In this document: positions 24,225 to 36,156 of the stretch, in pieces
Layout: every line of letters begins with the position of its first letter
Numbering within the stretch: the stretch's first letter is position 1
NCBI GenBank assembly: GCA_036417435.1
Contig: CM070903.1
Location: forward strand, 90,293,001-90,357,000
Source of the DNA: Inia geoffrensis
Taxonomy: Eukaryota; Chordata; Mammalia; Artiodactyla; Iniidae
Direction of reading: 5' to 3'
DNA: 64,000 bases
Notes under the pieces: generated by a model
Told to the model about the DNA's origin: nothing
What the model saw: only the letters and a program-made list of their open reading frames with translations
Database searches by the model: none
Translations under genes and position numbers: made by a program

Positions 24225-24440
24225 TTGCTTTTTTTTTTTTTTTTTTTTTGCGGTACGTGGGCCTCTCACTGTTGTGGCCTCTCCCGTTGCGGAGAACAGG
24301 CTCCAGACGCGCAGGCTCAGCGGCCATGGCTCATGGGCCCAGCCGCTCCGCGGCATGTGGGATCTTCCCGGACCAGGTCACGAACCCGTGTCCCCTGCAT
24401 CGGCAGGCAGACTTTCAACCACTGCGCCACCAGGGAAGCC
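24225..24440 (-). mobile_element. CHR-type SINE (SINE D)
   Basis: An antisense copy with a T tail, 'gcggtacgtgggcctctcac', the GC-rich body and the reversed head ending ACCAGGGAAGCC. Exact 16-bp target-site copies CAGAAATAAGTGCTTT lie at 24209-24224 and 24441-24456. A second A run (24457-24470) follows the downstream copy. Several frames of 64-111 codons across it are SINE by-products. Confidence 0.95.
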
Positions 24441-24479
24441 CAGAAATAAGTGCTTTAAAAAAAAAAAAAAATCCCCTTC

Positions 24480-24656
24480 ATGCCATTTAATGGCTGAATG
24501 ATCTTGCCCCAGCTACTAAACCTTTTTGTGCTTCAGTTTCTTTACCTCAAAAGATAAATAGAAGCACCCTCTGCACAGGAATATTATAAGGATTAAATGA
24601 GTTAGTGTGAATAAAGTACTTAGAACAGAGTCTGCCACAACAGAAAGCTTTGGTAA
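24480..24656 (+). repeat. MIR SINE
   Basis: It follows the MIR core in order: 'gctgaatgatcttgccccag', 'cagtttctttacctcaaaag', 'aggattaaatgagttagtg' and 'aaagtacttagaacagagtc'. Confidence 0.75.
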
Positions 24657-24703
24657 TCGTAATCATCATCATCATCACCATCACCGTCATCACTGTCATC
24701 ATG
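24657..24703 (+). repeat. (ATC)n imperfect trinucleotide repeat
   Basis: Runs of ATC/CATC units with interruptions start where the MIR tail would be, suggesting growth from the MIR 3' end. A local frame reads as poly-histidine, but there is no coding context. Confidence 0.85.
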
Positions 24704-25049
24704 CCTGGTCTATGCCAGATATAGTGGATTCCGTGATGCTCTGCATGGATCCCTCTTCACCCATGCACCAATCCCCCAGATGCTGGGAAGATTGGCTGTT
24801 ATACTCTCCCAGCTGATTTCCTCACTAGAAATTGCCCTCCAGTACAGGCCTGTCAGCCATTCATTGGCTATTGGTGGTCCCCAGGTGTAACCTTGGGTTG
24901 ATGTAGGGATACAAAGGCCAACCCCCTTCTCAAAATTTGGGACAATTCTGAAGGGCCATCTCAGCTCCAGAACTTTCAGTAGGATTGATTTTGGGCTCAA
25001 TTGCAACGGCACAGTGGGTCAAACACTGCTCATCTGTGACGTCTTCTTC
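24704..25049. other. Spacer
   Basis: Nothing recognised. Frames of up to 100 codons on the minus strand lack any family resemblance. Confidence 0.4.
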
Positions 25050-25275
25050 ATAGGCAGTAAAGAAAATAAGTGTACAGACTCTGGAGCCAGACCGCCTGGG
25101 TTCATTTCCTGACTTGGCTATGGCCATGGGACCTTGGAAATCACATACCTCCTCTGTGGCTAGGTTTCCTCATGGGTTTCTGGCAAGGATAAAATTAGCT
25201 AATGCATGTAGCAGCACTTTGAACAGTACCTGGCACACAGCAAGCACTAAATTAACTGCTGCTATTATTACCCAA
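25050..25275 (+). repeat. MIR SINE, near full length
   Basis: The modules 'acagactctggagccagacc', 'gcctgggttcatttcctgac', 'ggctaggtttcctcatgggt', 'gataaaattagctaatgcat' and 'cagtacctggcacacagcaa' follow the MIR order. Confidence 0.85.
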
Positions 25276-25429
25276 CTCCCAGTGATCCAGGCTTCATCTG
25301 AATCTCTGTGACCCTCACTGTCTGATCATTCATTTTCTCTTAGCTAATTTCAAAACATTATTGATATTTTTAGTCCATATTCATGTTGCTCCATTGTTTT
25401 ATCTCAACTAGAAGTATTAGTCCTATTTT

Positions 25430-25560
25430 TTTTTTCAGTTTACAAAATAGGAATTCAGAGAAATTACATGATTTGCCTAAGATCACATAGCTAGACAGGG
25501 TTATGACAATTTGTCCTCAGAACGTGGGCTCTTCCCATTATACCACACTAGCTATATAAG
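25430..25560 (-). repeat. MIR fragment
   Basis: 'ttacaaaataggaattcaga', 'gatttgcctaagatcacata' and 'gctagacagggttatgac' read as the reverse complement of the MIR core. Confidence 0.65.
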
Positions 25561-26984
25561 GAGCTGTGGTAAAAGCTCCTCCTTATATATATTTATTTAT
25601 TTAAGCGTATGTGCTATGTAAAATACAGGTCTTAATAAGGAGACAGTAATTATATAAAAGTTGAAAGATACTAAAGCATGATAGTTCAACAGCCTCTCCC
25701 TAATACTGGAAAGCCTACTACATTTCCAACAAGTCATTGGTTGTCTGGCCTCTGAATATTTTCAGTGACAAGGAACTCATGGCTTCCTGAGACAGCTTGG
25801 TTTTATGATGCTCTCTCCATCAGAAAGGAGCTATCTATATTAAGGCACTTTTCCTAACTACTACTTTGCTTCATTGGTCTTAGCTCTGCCTCAGGAGCCA
25901 CACCAATTAAAATAAATCCTTCATCCATGCACTACCCCTCCAAATATTTGAAAAAGAGTTATTATATTCCCATTCTTGTTTCCAAGCTAAATAAAGCAGA
26001 TGTCTTCCCCCAACCCTCCCATCACAAAGCTTTTAGTCACCTCTCCATCCTATGTGCATTCCTCTGCACGCACTCCAGTTTTCCAGCATCCTGAAATATA
26101 ATGTCTGAATCCAAACATAGATTCCCATCTCTGAACTGAGCAAGTCAGGGAGAAAAATGACACTAAAACTCACATTGATATAAATACCATGCTTTCATTC
26201 ATTCAGCCAAGAAACCCTACTATTTTTTGGAAGTCATGCCACCCTGCGAACTTGTGTGGAATTTACTCTCAACTAGACTCACCAATATTTGTTCCAAATC
26301 TCCTTCCCATTCCCACCATATCCTATCACTGTGCTGTTTCATTGTGATTATCCACTTAAAATGTGTCTGGTTAGATATAACTCATTATTTCAACATCTCA
26401 GGAACATTTTGTCAACTAATCTTCATCTAAAATATTAACTTCTTCCAACTTGAGTCCATTTGAAAATTTCAGCAACCTGCCATTGAGGTTCACCCCCAAA
26501 ACATTATGAAAATAATGGCCTGCAAAGGGCAATGACAGAGACCTCCCTCAAGCATCTATTGACAACTCATGCCCCCCTCGAGGTTCTGTGTTCTACCAGT
26601 TACAGATCTCATTCAGCACTACGATCCAACCTGGATCCTTCCATGTTGTTCTCAAAGATGGCCATGAACGACTTCATCAGATGCAGATCCAAATCCCCGT
26701 GTGCTACATTTCTGTCATTCCTGTAATTTCCTGATCTACCAACTCGATTCTGCTGTCTCACAAATAGTTCCAGCTCAAGGGAAAAAAATGTATTGAATAT
26801 TATGCTAAGGAGCAAATAATGACCTTTGGGTCAAATTCACAAGATCTTCTTCAGACTGGACCTGAAGACTATGAACTACCCAAAGGAAAGACACAGCCTG
26901 TGCACAGAGGTTAATGAGAACAGGACACATTTTAAAAACTAAAGCAAATTCATATACTAGAAGGAAAAAGGTGCAGGAGGAGAA
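25561..26984. other. Spacer, no gene seen
   Basis: Short unrelated frames only (67 codons or fewer). No assigned repeat. Confidence 0.4.
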
Positions 26985-27185
26985 GAGTGAAGAGGTTTGA
27001 GGATGGAGGGAGAGAAGAGGGGCCAGGCCTTGTAAGTCATGTTAGGAATTTGGACTATATCCTGAGGGCAAAGGGGAGCCACTGGCTGATGTTAACAGGA
27101 GAGTGACATGATTGAATTTGCATTTTACAAAGATCACAGGTGTAGGCTGTTCTGGGGACTCCTACTTTGACAGGGAAGTGGGAGT
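26985..27185. repeat. Old dispersed LINE-type repeat
   Basis: 'ccaggccttgtaagtcatgt', 'ggactatatcctgagggcaa', 'ggggagccactggctg' and 'gagagtgacatgattgaatt' are well-known modules of an ancient mammalian repeat. I believe it is L2-related but cannot assign it firmly. Confidence 0.5.
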
Positions 27186-27340
27186 AGTTAACCTCTAAGG
27201 TCCTGTCCAATGCAAGGAGTCTGTAGTTCTATTGCTTAGGTAATCAGGAAACTCAAAGGAGGATTAGCTTCTTCTTGGAGGATTTGTGCTTTCCCTGTCC
27301 TCATAAAATTGTCTAAGATTCACCACTCCTATGCGTGAGG

Positions 27341-27341
<1 letters not shown>

Positions 27342-27388
<47 letters not shown>
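27342..27388. repeat. (TG)n microsatellite
   Basis: A perfect TG run of about 23 units. Length variation between individuals is likely. Confidence 0.97.
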
Positions 27389-27390
<2 letters not shown>

Positions 27391-29440
27391 GTAATGGGGG
27401 GAAGAGGGAGGTATACATCACAATATCCTAGCACCCTCACATGTTACTGCAGAATAAGTTCTCACTGTCACTGACGGTTCTTTTCAGCTCAGCAAGCCAG
27501 GATGCTAAGAGCTGCAAACATCAGTGAGACTAATTCATAAGCTGCAAAGTACACAAGCACCAAATACCAATATTGGAAGAATCAAGGAAGTGACAAAAGG
27601 TTGACAGATACTTGATTAAAATTTCATTCTTACCAAGCAACATGCTGTCAAAAAAAATGTAACAGATGATTACGTGGTAAATTCAGAATTCCTTAGGTCA
27701 CTTGTTAAGAAAAATCATCCATAACTTGTAAATGGACAAGAGAATGAGTGCGAATTGTTTCAAAGTCACACTGAAACAGTGTTGAACAGACCCATTTGGT
27801 CAAGGATTACTTAATTTTCTGAAATAATCTACCATCGCTAGATTTTGATATTTAAAATATAAATTAAAGGCTCAGGCTCTGTGAAGTTACATGTTATCTT
27901 ATAAACCTGCATCTGGTACAGAAGCAATATGTTCTGTCTGAGAGAAAAATAACCTCAAATGTTACAGTTTCTTGTACTGTTGATGATTAACAGTTTAATT
28001 CTAATGCAGCAATCTAACTTAATATTCCTTTATTATATCATCTATAAGCAACCAGCTCCTCAAATGCTCTTTGAACCAGCTTTATGATTTTACTGTTTTT
28101 CTCATTAATTAATGAGTTGGATAATATCTTTGGCATGTGTTCATTCTATATTTGCGTCAACGTCATGTTTCAACTTTTTGAAAATTATACTTTGACATTC
28201 TGAGCACTAAAAATTTTAGTGCAATACTTCACTGTAGACTTGCTGCTGGATTTTAAATCTGATTGTTGGAGGTGATCTTTTTTTTCATAATGGGTCTTTC
28301 CTCTGTTCTCTTCATCTGGCAGTGGTAATATCAAGTAAACTAGCATTGGTCAGACTTGTACATCCTCACTTCTGGTGTCTAAGAAAAAGACAACACATAC
28401 GAGAAAATATTTATACCTGGGGGCAGAAGGAAAGCAAATACATATCCTTTCCTTTGGGCCACTTCCTGTCTTCATTTTTAGGGCTAAAAATTCTCCCGGG
28501 GCAAAAAATATATATATTTTATAGAAATATCTTCCAAGTTGTGAGAAAATTCTTGTCTACTTGAACAAATGGAATGTATGTTTAAAACCAAATAAAAATG
28601 CCCCTTTCTGCTTTGTCAGTGTGGTGGGATCTGGAGTCATCCTTATTACTCAGTCCTACAGAGTTCTTACACTTTGGAGTTTCCACTTTACACAATAAAT
28701 GTGCATGAAAGTGGTGCTGGTACAAGACAATTCGTTTAGTGGTGGTTTCTTACACGTACACGAAAACCAGTAAGAAAAACAGAAGATTGAATTACGGAAA
28801 ATTTTCTCAAAATCTACTAGCTGAAAGAATCCAAACCTTTTGCTTCATTTCCTACGGAGCTTATGCTTTCAAATTAAAATAAATTGTGGTATATGTATTT
28901 ATGACCACCACCTGAATTTTCCATATACTCTGAGCCTGCTGTTTTTCCCCCATGTAGAAAAGCATTTATTCCCCAACCACCATATAAAAAGTACAGAGAG
29001 GAAATGAGCAACCCTGGCTCAGTACCATCATGCTAATCTACAGTTAAACTTCTCTTTTTGTCTAATGTCCTCTAGAATCACTTGGTCTTCTTAAAGTCTG
29101 TTATCTGGGTTCGTGTGGCTTTCAAAAAATACAATATTGGTTTTAATAACCCAGATTTGCAATGATTTTGATTGTTATCATAAATTTCATCTCCTTTTAT
29201 GCCAGAAGCATTTCTTGTTTCAAAACCACTCAGCCCGTAAATATTATGCTGTTCTTTTTCTGGCTTTTACTGGACCTGACAACTTGAGCTGCTGCCATCA
29301 ATGTACATTATGGTACCAAGTACAGTTCTCAAACATGGGATGTACAGAGGTTGCCTGTTAATATTACAGCAGGAAACTTTTTTATTAAGATGGTTTCTGA
29401 AAATAACTCTGATGGAGGCTGCTAAGCCAGAGGCTCCCAC
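27389..29440. other. AT-rich spacer
   Basis: No gene or repeat recognised. A TA-rich stretch lies at 28505-28520. Confidence 0.4.
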
Positions 29441-30300
29441 AACTGCAGCTCTAGACAAATCCAGGGTGGATGTTTGTCAGCAGTTGTCTGAGTCCCTGAG
29501 ACAGCGCCCATGGCTGGGTTGCCAGGCTGAAGCAGTGCTCTCAGTGGGAGGAAATGGAGGGGGCTGGGCTCCGCAAATTCCTGAGCCGGAATCACCCCTG
29601 TGGAGAGCCTGGTACCCAGCGCCCCACATCCCGCAGCCCAGGGGCTAAGCTGGTAATGGAGGAAGGAGGCTGAAAAGGAACGGGTTACCTGGCATTTAAT
29701 AAATGAGCTGTCTGAAAATCATTTGTATTGTGAGGAATAACAGTTTTCTTTCCTCTCGATTTTCTGTGATTTCATTTATTTACTTAAATACTTCAGCCCC
29801 ACCTTGTTTCAGAAATGACTGGGGGAAGCTTGGAGTGATCTAAGCAGTGCTCCACTGAACACGCACCCAGTAAACAATTTGCTTCTCGCTGTTCCATGTC
29901 TGTTTTTAGCTTCCAAACAATTAAGCAGGAGCACATAAGCTCTCTCAGGCTGAGCCTGCACCCTGAGCAACTATCACTTCACAGTGAGGGGGAGGGAAGG
30001 TGAAGAGAAAGCCAGTTAACAGTTTCTCCATGCCCCAGACAGCAGCTTCATTTCAGCGAAGATCCAGGGAGGGCTAAAAGCAGCAGAGGCTCCAGAGTCC
30101 TGCCCAATTCACCCTCCTGCCTTGTTACTCCTGCCCTCTCAGCCCATTTGGAAAGAAAGGCTGTGGACCCTGCTTCTGTCTAGAGCAGCTCATCATTCTA
30201 ACTAAGCCAGTTAGGAGAGGAACAGAAGGTTTGGTCAAAGTAAGCAGCAAATCCAGCCGCACACGTTTAAGACACTGGCTGGAAAAGGTTAACTATTTCT
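29441..30300. other. GC-richer segment without recognised repeats
   Basis: Compared with its surroundings this stretch is richer in G and C and lacks any repeat I know. The 115-codon frame at 29301-29648 runs into it but has no recognised domain. It might be conserved regulatory DNA; that cannot be judged from one sequence. Confidence 0.3.
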
Positions 30301-32710
30301 TGTGGATGAGCCTAAAGGGAGCAAACTGCCTGCTCAGAGAGCACAAGGGCACAATGCACAAATAGAAGGTAATTTGGGTCAATAACTATCATAAGTCTTA
30401 AGAGGAAGGTGGGTGAAGGGAGAGCTGTTCTGAAGCTGTAGAAGAGATGATCTCTTCAGCCAGTGTTAATTAAGACTTCTAAGGGCTAGGAGCACAAAAC
30501 ACAAAAATGGCCAGTAACAAGGCCTGGTCTCTGCCTTTGAAGCGCTCACCATCTAATAGATGCCAATGGAACTGCATTTAATTTGGGGTTGTTTTCTGGA
30601 GTCAGCTCTTAAAACAAAAACTGAAATAAAAATCCTATGCAAAATTTCATTTGAAAAAATCCTTTAAGAAAGAGCTGGGTTTTCCTCCAGTGTGAGAAGT
30701 GATTATTCTTTGATTGCATCCCTGGTGAAGGAGTTTGTTGCCCTGCATTCAGGTTCACAGTGTGAAAAAAAGTAAACATTGAAACACTAGATTCTTTTCC
30801 AGCACACAGAGACACCCACCAACAGAAGCCCAAGAAACCGAGATCAGCCAGCACAGGGTGAGATTCATGTATCCCAACTTAAACCCACTCCCCATTTCAA
30901 TAGATATATGCTTTTCCAATAGAGTTATCATCTTTTTCTTGCTTTCCCTCTTTCTTGGTCTTCTGGTCTGCTTTCTCCCCTCGCCTTCTTCCCATCACCT
31001 CCTCAAAATGCATAAGTCTAACACGTATAAGACGCAACTATTCTGGACCTCACTTTAAACAATGTGAGAAGTACTATGGAAGAATAAAAGTTGAACCAAA
31101 ATATCGTAGAAGATGGTTTTAACAGCATATCCAGGAGTTAACCTGCTCTGGCTTAATGAGGTTAGATATCTTAATTCCAAAGGAGCACTGTGATGGAGAA
31201 TGACCAAGAATCTTGCTATCCCATACATCACCTGGAAGACTGCCAAGACCTTGCTGAGGGTTCCACGGCACCCTCTCCATCACCAAGCGGTTGTGGCAGC
31301 CCACAGGATTAACCCATTGTGTGCTGGAAATTCTAGCATAATGAGTATTCAGTCATTGTAATGCCATATTTGGGGGAAAAAAATCATGTTAATTTTTAAA
31401 ATCCTTTTGGCACAATTCCAAGATTTAGGTGCCTTTGATCTTCTTTATTTAAAATCTACAGTGCTGTTAAAACCATCAAGGAGAGAGTAGAAAATTCTGC
31501 CTGGAAGGTAAGAGAAGTCTTCCCAGAATAGGCAATCTTTGAACTCAGCCTTGAACGAATGGGTTGGACAGGATTCCAGGTGGGCAGTGGAGGAAATCAT
31601 TACTGGTGGCAGAAAAACTGGAACAAAAGCACAGAGATATTCTTCTTTATTAAGGAAGTAAAATTACAAGGTCAAAGAAATCTGCCTTGACCATTCTCTT
31701 ATCTCCTCTTTGTCCCCACTGTGCTTGTCCCTAATCCCTCTTATCACCTACCAGAGGCACATGTCTTCATTCCATGGCCTCCTCCAGGCAGGAGAAGCCC
31801 AAAGCTCACAGTCCATACTACTTCATCTTCCTGGTTCACCCAGCAAACAGTAAAACCGTGTACTTGGCTATTTAGCTAAAGTGTTAAAATTAATGCCTTC
31901 ACCTCTTCCATCAAAATTTCCTCCATTTGCTGCCAAGTTAATCTTTTCCCTGTCCATATCCCGTAGCACTCTGAAGCTCTCACACAATGCTTAAGTACAT
32001 AATATACCTATTCATAACGTGTTGACCCTTGTTTGTCGCTCCTACCAGGTACAACTTCCCTTTGGCAATAAGGATGTACACAGCTGAATCAACCTTTTCA
32101 CAAACGGGCTCTTTCTGTGGGAAAGTGGAGAAGAATGAGACGTACTGTTTTTATTAATAAGTGATGACATAATGAAAATAGTGGCTTCAGAAACAGACTC
32201 TTTCGCTAACTTTGTGCTGTCCATGTTTTGAAAATCCTCTATCTGGATTTTCATTTTCAGAGATGTGTCCTGGTAAAACAATGGAAAGGTTTAAAACTTC
32301 AAATGTAGAACCTGTTCATACAACTTGGCTCCACTCTGTACAGCCTTCTGGTTCTCTAAGTCATTTTATTCTTGGCAAAACCTGACAGAAATGGTTGTTT
32401 AAAAAAAAATCCAGAAGCTTCTTTTGACATCAGGCAGTCTTTACAATGCCACATTGCAATGACTTAAGGGCAAATCAATTTAGAACATATGGCTTAATTT
32501 TTCCTATAGAAAACATAAAGGTTTAAAATGATATGGTCCTATATTATTGCACTGTGACTTTCCCATTAACAAAGCAGTCAGACATAAGATGTTAATGTAT
32601 TCTATACAAAACAAGATTTACTTGGTCTTACCTGTTTTTGCCTAAAATGAATAAATAAATACTTTTGAAAGTATGATCTTTAATAGCATAAATTAGTTGA
32701 TTAATTCATT
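30301..32710. other. Spacer with L2-type fragments
   Basis: Bases 30484-30560 ('gcctggtctctgcctttgaa') and 31500-31640 ('caggattccaggtgggcagt') look like antisense L2-type relics. The rest has no gene signal; frames of up to 81 codons are unrelated to any family I recognise. Confidence 0.4.
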
Positions 32711-33040
32711 AGGGACTTCCCTGGTGGCACAGTGGTTAAGAACCCACCTGCCAATGCAGGGGACACGGGTTCAACCCCTGGTCCAGGAAGATTCCACATG
32801 CGGTAGAGCAACTAAACCCATGCGCCACAACTACTGAGCCTGCGCTCTAGAGCTGGCGAGCCACAACTACTGCAGCCCGCACACCTAGAGCCTGTGCTCC
32901 ACAACAAAAGAAGCCACTGTGATGAGAAGCCTGTGCACTGCAACAAAGAGTAGTCTCCACTCGCAGCAACTAGAGAAACCCCGCATGCAGCAACGAAGAC
33001 CCAACGCAGCCACAAATTATTTAATTAATTTTAAAAAATG
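32711..33040 (+). mobile_element. Longer, older CHR-type SINE (SINE E)
   Basis: It has the CHR head 'gggacttccctggtggcaca' and B-box-like GGGTTCAACCCC. It then continues into the long form: 'cacaactactgagcctgcg', 'agcctgtgctccacaacaa', 'gcaacgaagacccaacgcag', and an A/T-rich tail. At about 320 bp it is the older, longer CHR variant. The flanks GATTAATTCATT (32699-32710) and GATTAATTTATC (33041-33052) match at 10 of 12 positions and may be the worn target-site copies. Confidence 0.9.
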
Positions 33041-33404
33041 GATTAATTTATCCAATAAACCAGTATGAAACGCCTTACATAAAGCTTTATCATGTGTTAT
33101 CCCTCAGCCTTTTTCACTCTTAACTGGAAAGGATTAGCTTTTCTTAGCTCTCTTCTTAGCATGCATTTTCATCTCTTTAAATGTTGTTCTTATTTCTGAA
33201 TTAGGATCCCTATGTTTAAATTCTATAACTAAAGACTGATTCCAGAAGAATGAACCAATTCCTTTCTTCCAGCAAAATCATGTTCTGAAACCAAGAACTT
33301 TTTCAGAATCTATGAAGTCTCCCAGAAATTCGTGGTCCCTACTTTGAGAAACCAATCTTAGAAATAACTGGGATGCACTGTTAATGCAGAAAACAGTAAA
33401 GTTA
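33041..33404. other. Spacer
   Basis: Nothing recognised. Confidence 0.4.
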
Positions 33405-33580
33405 TAAATCCCAGTTCTGGCAAAGATGCGATGATTCTGGCCACCTCATTCACTGTTGGTGGCAGTTATATATAATTTATTAATTTCTTTAGAATGAGAC
33501 ATTGGATATCAAGAACAATAAAAATGTCCAGTATAGCTATATGTTCTGTTTCTCAGATATAAAAGCAACCTGCAAACTTT
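33405..33580 (+). repeat. Ancient L1 ORF2/3' fragment
   Basis: 'cagttctggcaaagatgcga' and 'ctcattcactgttggtggca' resemble the late part of L1 ORF2; 'gatatcaagaacaataaaaa' follows. Strongly decayed. Confidence 0.45.
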
Positions 33581-34819
33581 TTATAAGGGTCACTGAAGTC
33601 AGATTTTACCATGGTGGGTCCAGGGTCTGCCTGGACGACAAAACCTTTCATTGAATTTTTACAGTATAATTATTTGGAGATAAGTAAAGACAATAGATTA
33701 CTTCATTCAATAGATAAGAACGAAGCTGTTACAATATTACTTATTAATAACATTGATTATTTACATTCAGCCTCATTCCCAAGGGGATTTGAGGTTACTT
33801 TCAGAGATGTGTAAAGTATAAAAGCGTTTTTTAAATTAAAAAATCAGGATTAATGAAAACTAAGAATGGGAAAGTAAGACAAAGCCAGAACCAAGTTGAG
33901 GACAAAATGGTAGAGACTTAAACTTGGAACTAAGCTTCTTAGCGGCCAAGTAAAAGGAGAAAATATTCACAATGTCTTTGAGAGTAGCAATCTACCTACT
34001 GGAAGAACCACAGCCTTGCCTGATACTGAGTCCAGAAAGAAATTTACCCATGCTCCTACCAGGAACAGAGACTGGACTATACCACCACTGGCACCTCTTC
34101 TGGTGATATCTGTCCCAATTCCTAGGAGCGCAACAACCACTCTGGGGCCCAGGAGCCTTGAGAATGCCCACCTTCATGCAAAGACTGAGAGGTCGTGAGT
34201 AACGTCAGAACTTCATGTTCTTTGGGAATAAAAAAGAGCCTTGTCTTCTCTCTGTCCCCTTGGTATCCTAAAATTTCCATCTTGTTGAGATGAAAAGAAC
34301 CAACGTACTCTGCAGCCCAGATAACCTAGGCAGCCCCAGGTCCAACCTTTGCATATTAAAGTTAAGAAGTTAAATTTATAACTGATGAGGAATACTATTC
34401 AAGGATCTGTTTATTTTCTGACTTTAAACAGTAACTGGAAACATAGCCGGGCTTGAGAATAAGTTGATCAAGGGATGGCGGAAGTTTCAAAAAAGTAGAG
34501 GTACTTTCAAAAAAGTAGATACTTCACTGGCACAAACAGCCTCTGTTATCTACATATGATTTCCGTCAGAAAGCATTGGCATTGTCTAATCCTTAACGTT
34601 AGGTCTGAACCCATTCTCATAAACCATTCTACATTAGCCAAACCATGATTTAGAAACTTCATCCAGTTTGTAGTTCTGCTAATGGTTAAGAGGTAGGAGA
34701 GCAGTTTGCTGGTAAGTAACAAATGTTACAAGAATAGGGCTATGAGGAAAAGGATTGAGATCTGAAAGGACCTGGCACAGAGGTGATTCTTATCAGTGGA
34801 GGGCTGTGAGATGAGATGG
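33581..34819. other. Spacer with a small tandem repeat
   Basis: No gene seen. A 20-bp unit containing TTTCAAAAAAGTAGA occurs twice in tandem at about 34485-34520. Confidence 0.45.
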
Positions 34820-35040
34820 CAACACCCTATGCATTTATACAAACCCAAGTGAAAGTCCCAGTTCAGCCACTCTGTCTTATGGGGAAGCTGTTTAGCTTAT
34901 ATTCTCACCTCAGTCTCCTCACATGCAAATCATGGGTAATAACACTTACTCTACAGGTGTGCTGTAAGAATAAAGCAATGAAATATGGAAAACACCTGGG
35001 AATAAGTGCTTCACTGAGCATAAGTGCTCAGTAAGTGGGA
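34820..35040 (+). repeat. MIR SINE
   Basis: 'tcccagttcagccactctgt', 'tcagtctcctcacatgcaaa', 'gtaataacacttactctaca' and 'aataagtgcttcactgagca' follow the MIR order. Confidence 0.7.
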
Positions 35041-36142
35041 AAATTAAGGTTTCCTAGAAAAGAATAAGACACATATAGGCTTCAATTGCAGTGGAAAAAA
35101 CGTTGGTATGACTAAATGATAACTTCATAACTAAGTGAGGAGAGGAAGGAATAATGGATTCTGCCTCCTTAATCACCACTGTGTACCAAGTGCCTCACAT
35201 AGCTCTGGGCAAATGGGGGGAGTTCAATACATTTTTTTCTTTGTAACTTTTTATTCCCTCCATCTATCTTCCCCTAATGTTAACACCCTACATGAGCATA
35301 ACACAATTATCAAAATCAGAAATCAAATATATTTTAATGAATATCAAATATACATTTTTAAATGATTAAAATAAGGATATTATCCATTTATCTGGGATAT
35401 CATTCAGGAAACAGAGGAATAAAAAGTTCCTTTGAGTCTTACACTACAAAGTATCAGAATTCCAAAATTATTTTTGAGAGGAAAAAAATAATTCATTTAA
35501 CTAAAGTGGTCATTTTAAAACACACTCACTGAGGTGGACCTGTATAACTATTATAAATAAAGTATAGGGGCTTTGCTCCTGTTTGATGCTTTTGATTCAT
35601 CAGTGTTGGGTTCAAGATTCCGGTGAAGAAATGAACTTCAGCTTATTGAGCAAACCAGGATTTACAACAACAAAATATATAGGTACAAATTATGTAGAAC
35701 ATGAGTTATTCTTTCCATTGTGAGAAAAGGACATTTTTCATATCATAACTCTGTGTTATGAATATCTTTATATACCGCATAGACATTTATCACACCCCCA
35801 CCAATTTTGTGAAGAGACAGTACATCAGGGAGTTACCTAATTTGTGTCACAAACAAGGAAAAAATGTGTCAACAACAGCATTTTTTCCATCCGAATGACA
35901 GGTTAGCACTCCAACTGCTGCTTATCCATTGGAATTTCCTGCTTCCCCTTTCACTGAAATGTTTTCTCTTTTCAGTTGAAGTAATAAATTGCAATCAATG
36001 GGGCAGGGTCAGGCACGACAGTTCATAACAACAGATGGCATCTGAAATAACTACCCTTGGTACACTGGATATAGTAAAATCAATCTACCCAGAATCAATA
36101 GGGCCAGATTTTCGTAAAGATTCACAGTAATAATTAGAATTT
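35041..36142. other. AT-rich spacer
   Basis: No gene or RNA seen. Bases 36143-36156 are the upstream target-site copy of L1 #2. Confidence 0.45.
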
Positions 36143-36156
36143 AAAATAAGACTTTG

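Noticed and set aside
24607..24816. Poly-histidine reading frame
   Set aside because: It arises from the (ATC)n repeat at a MIR tail.
27342..27388. CRISPR-like or other array from periodic sequence
   Set aside because: The period is two bases with no spacers. It is a microsatellite in a mammalian genome.
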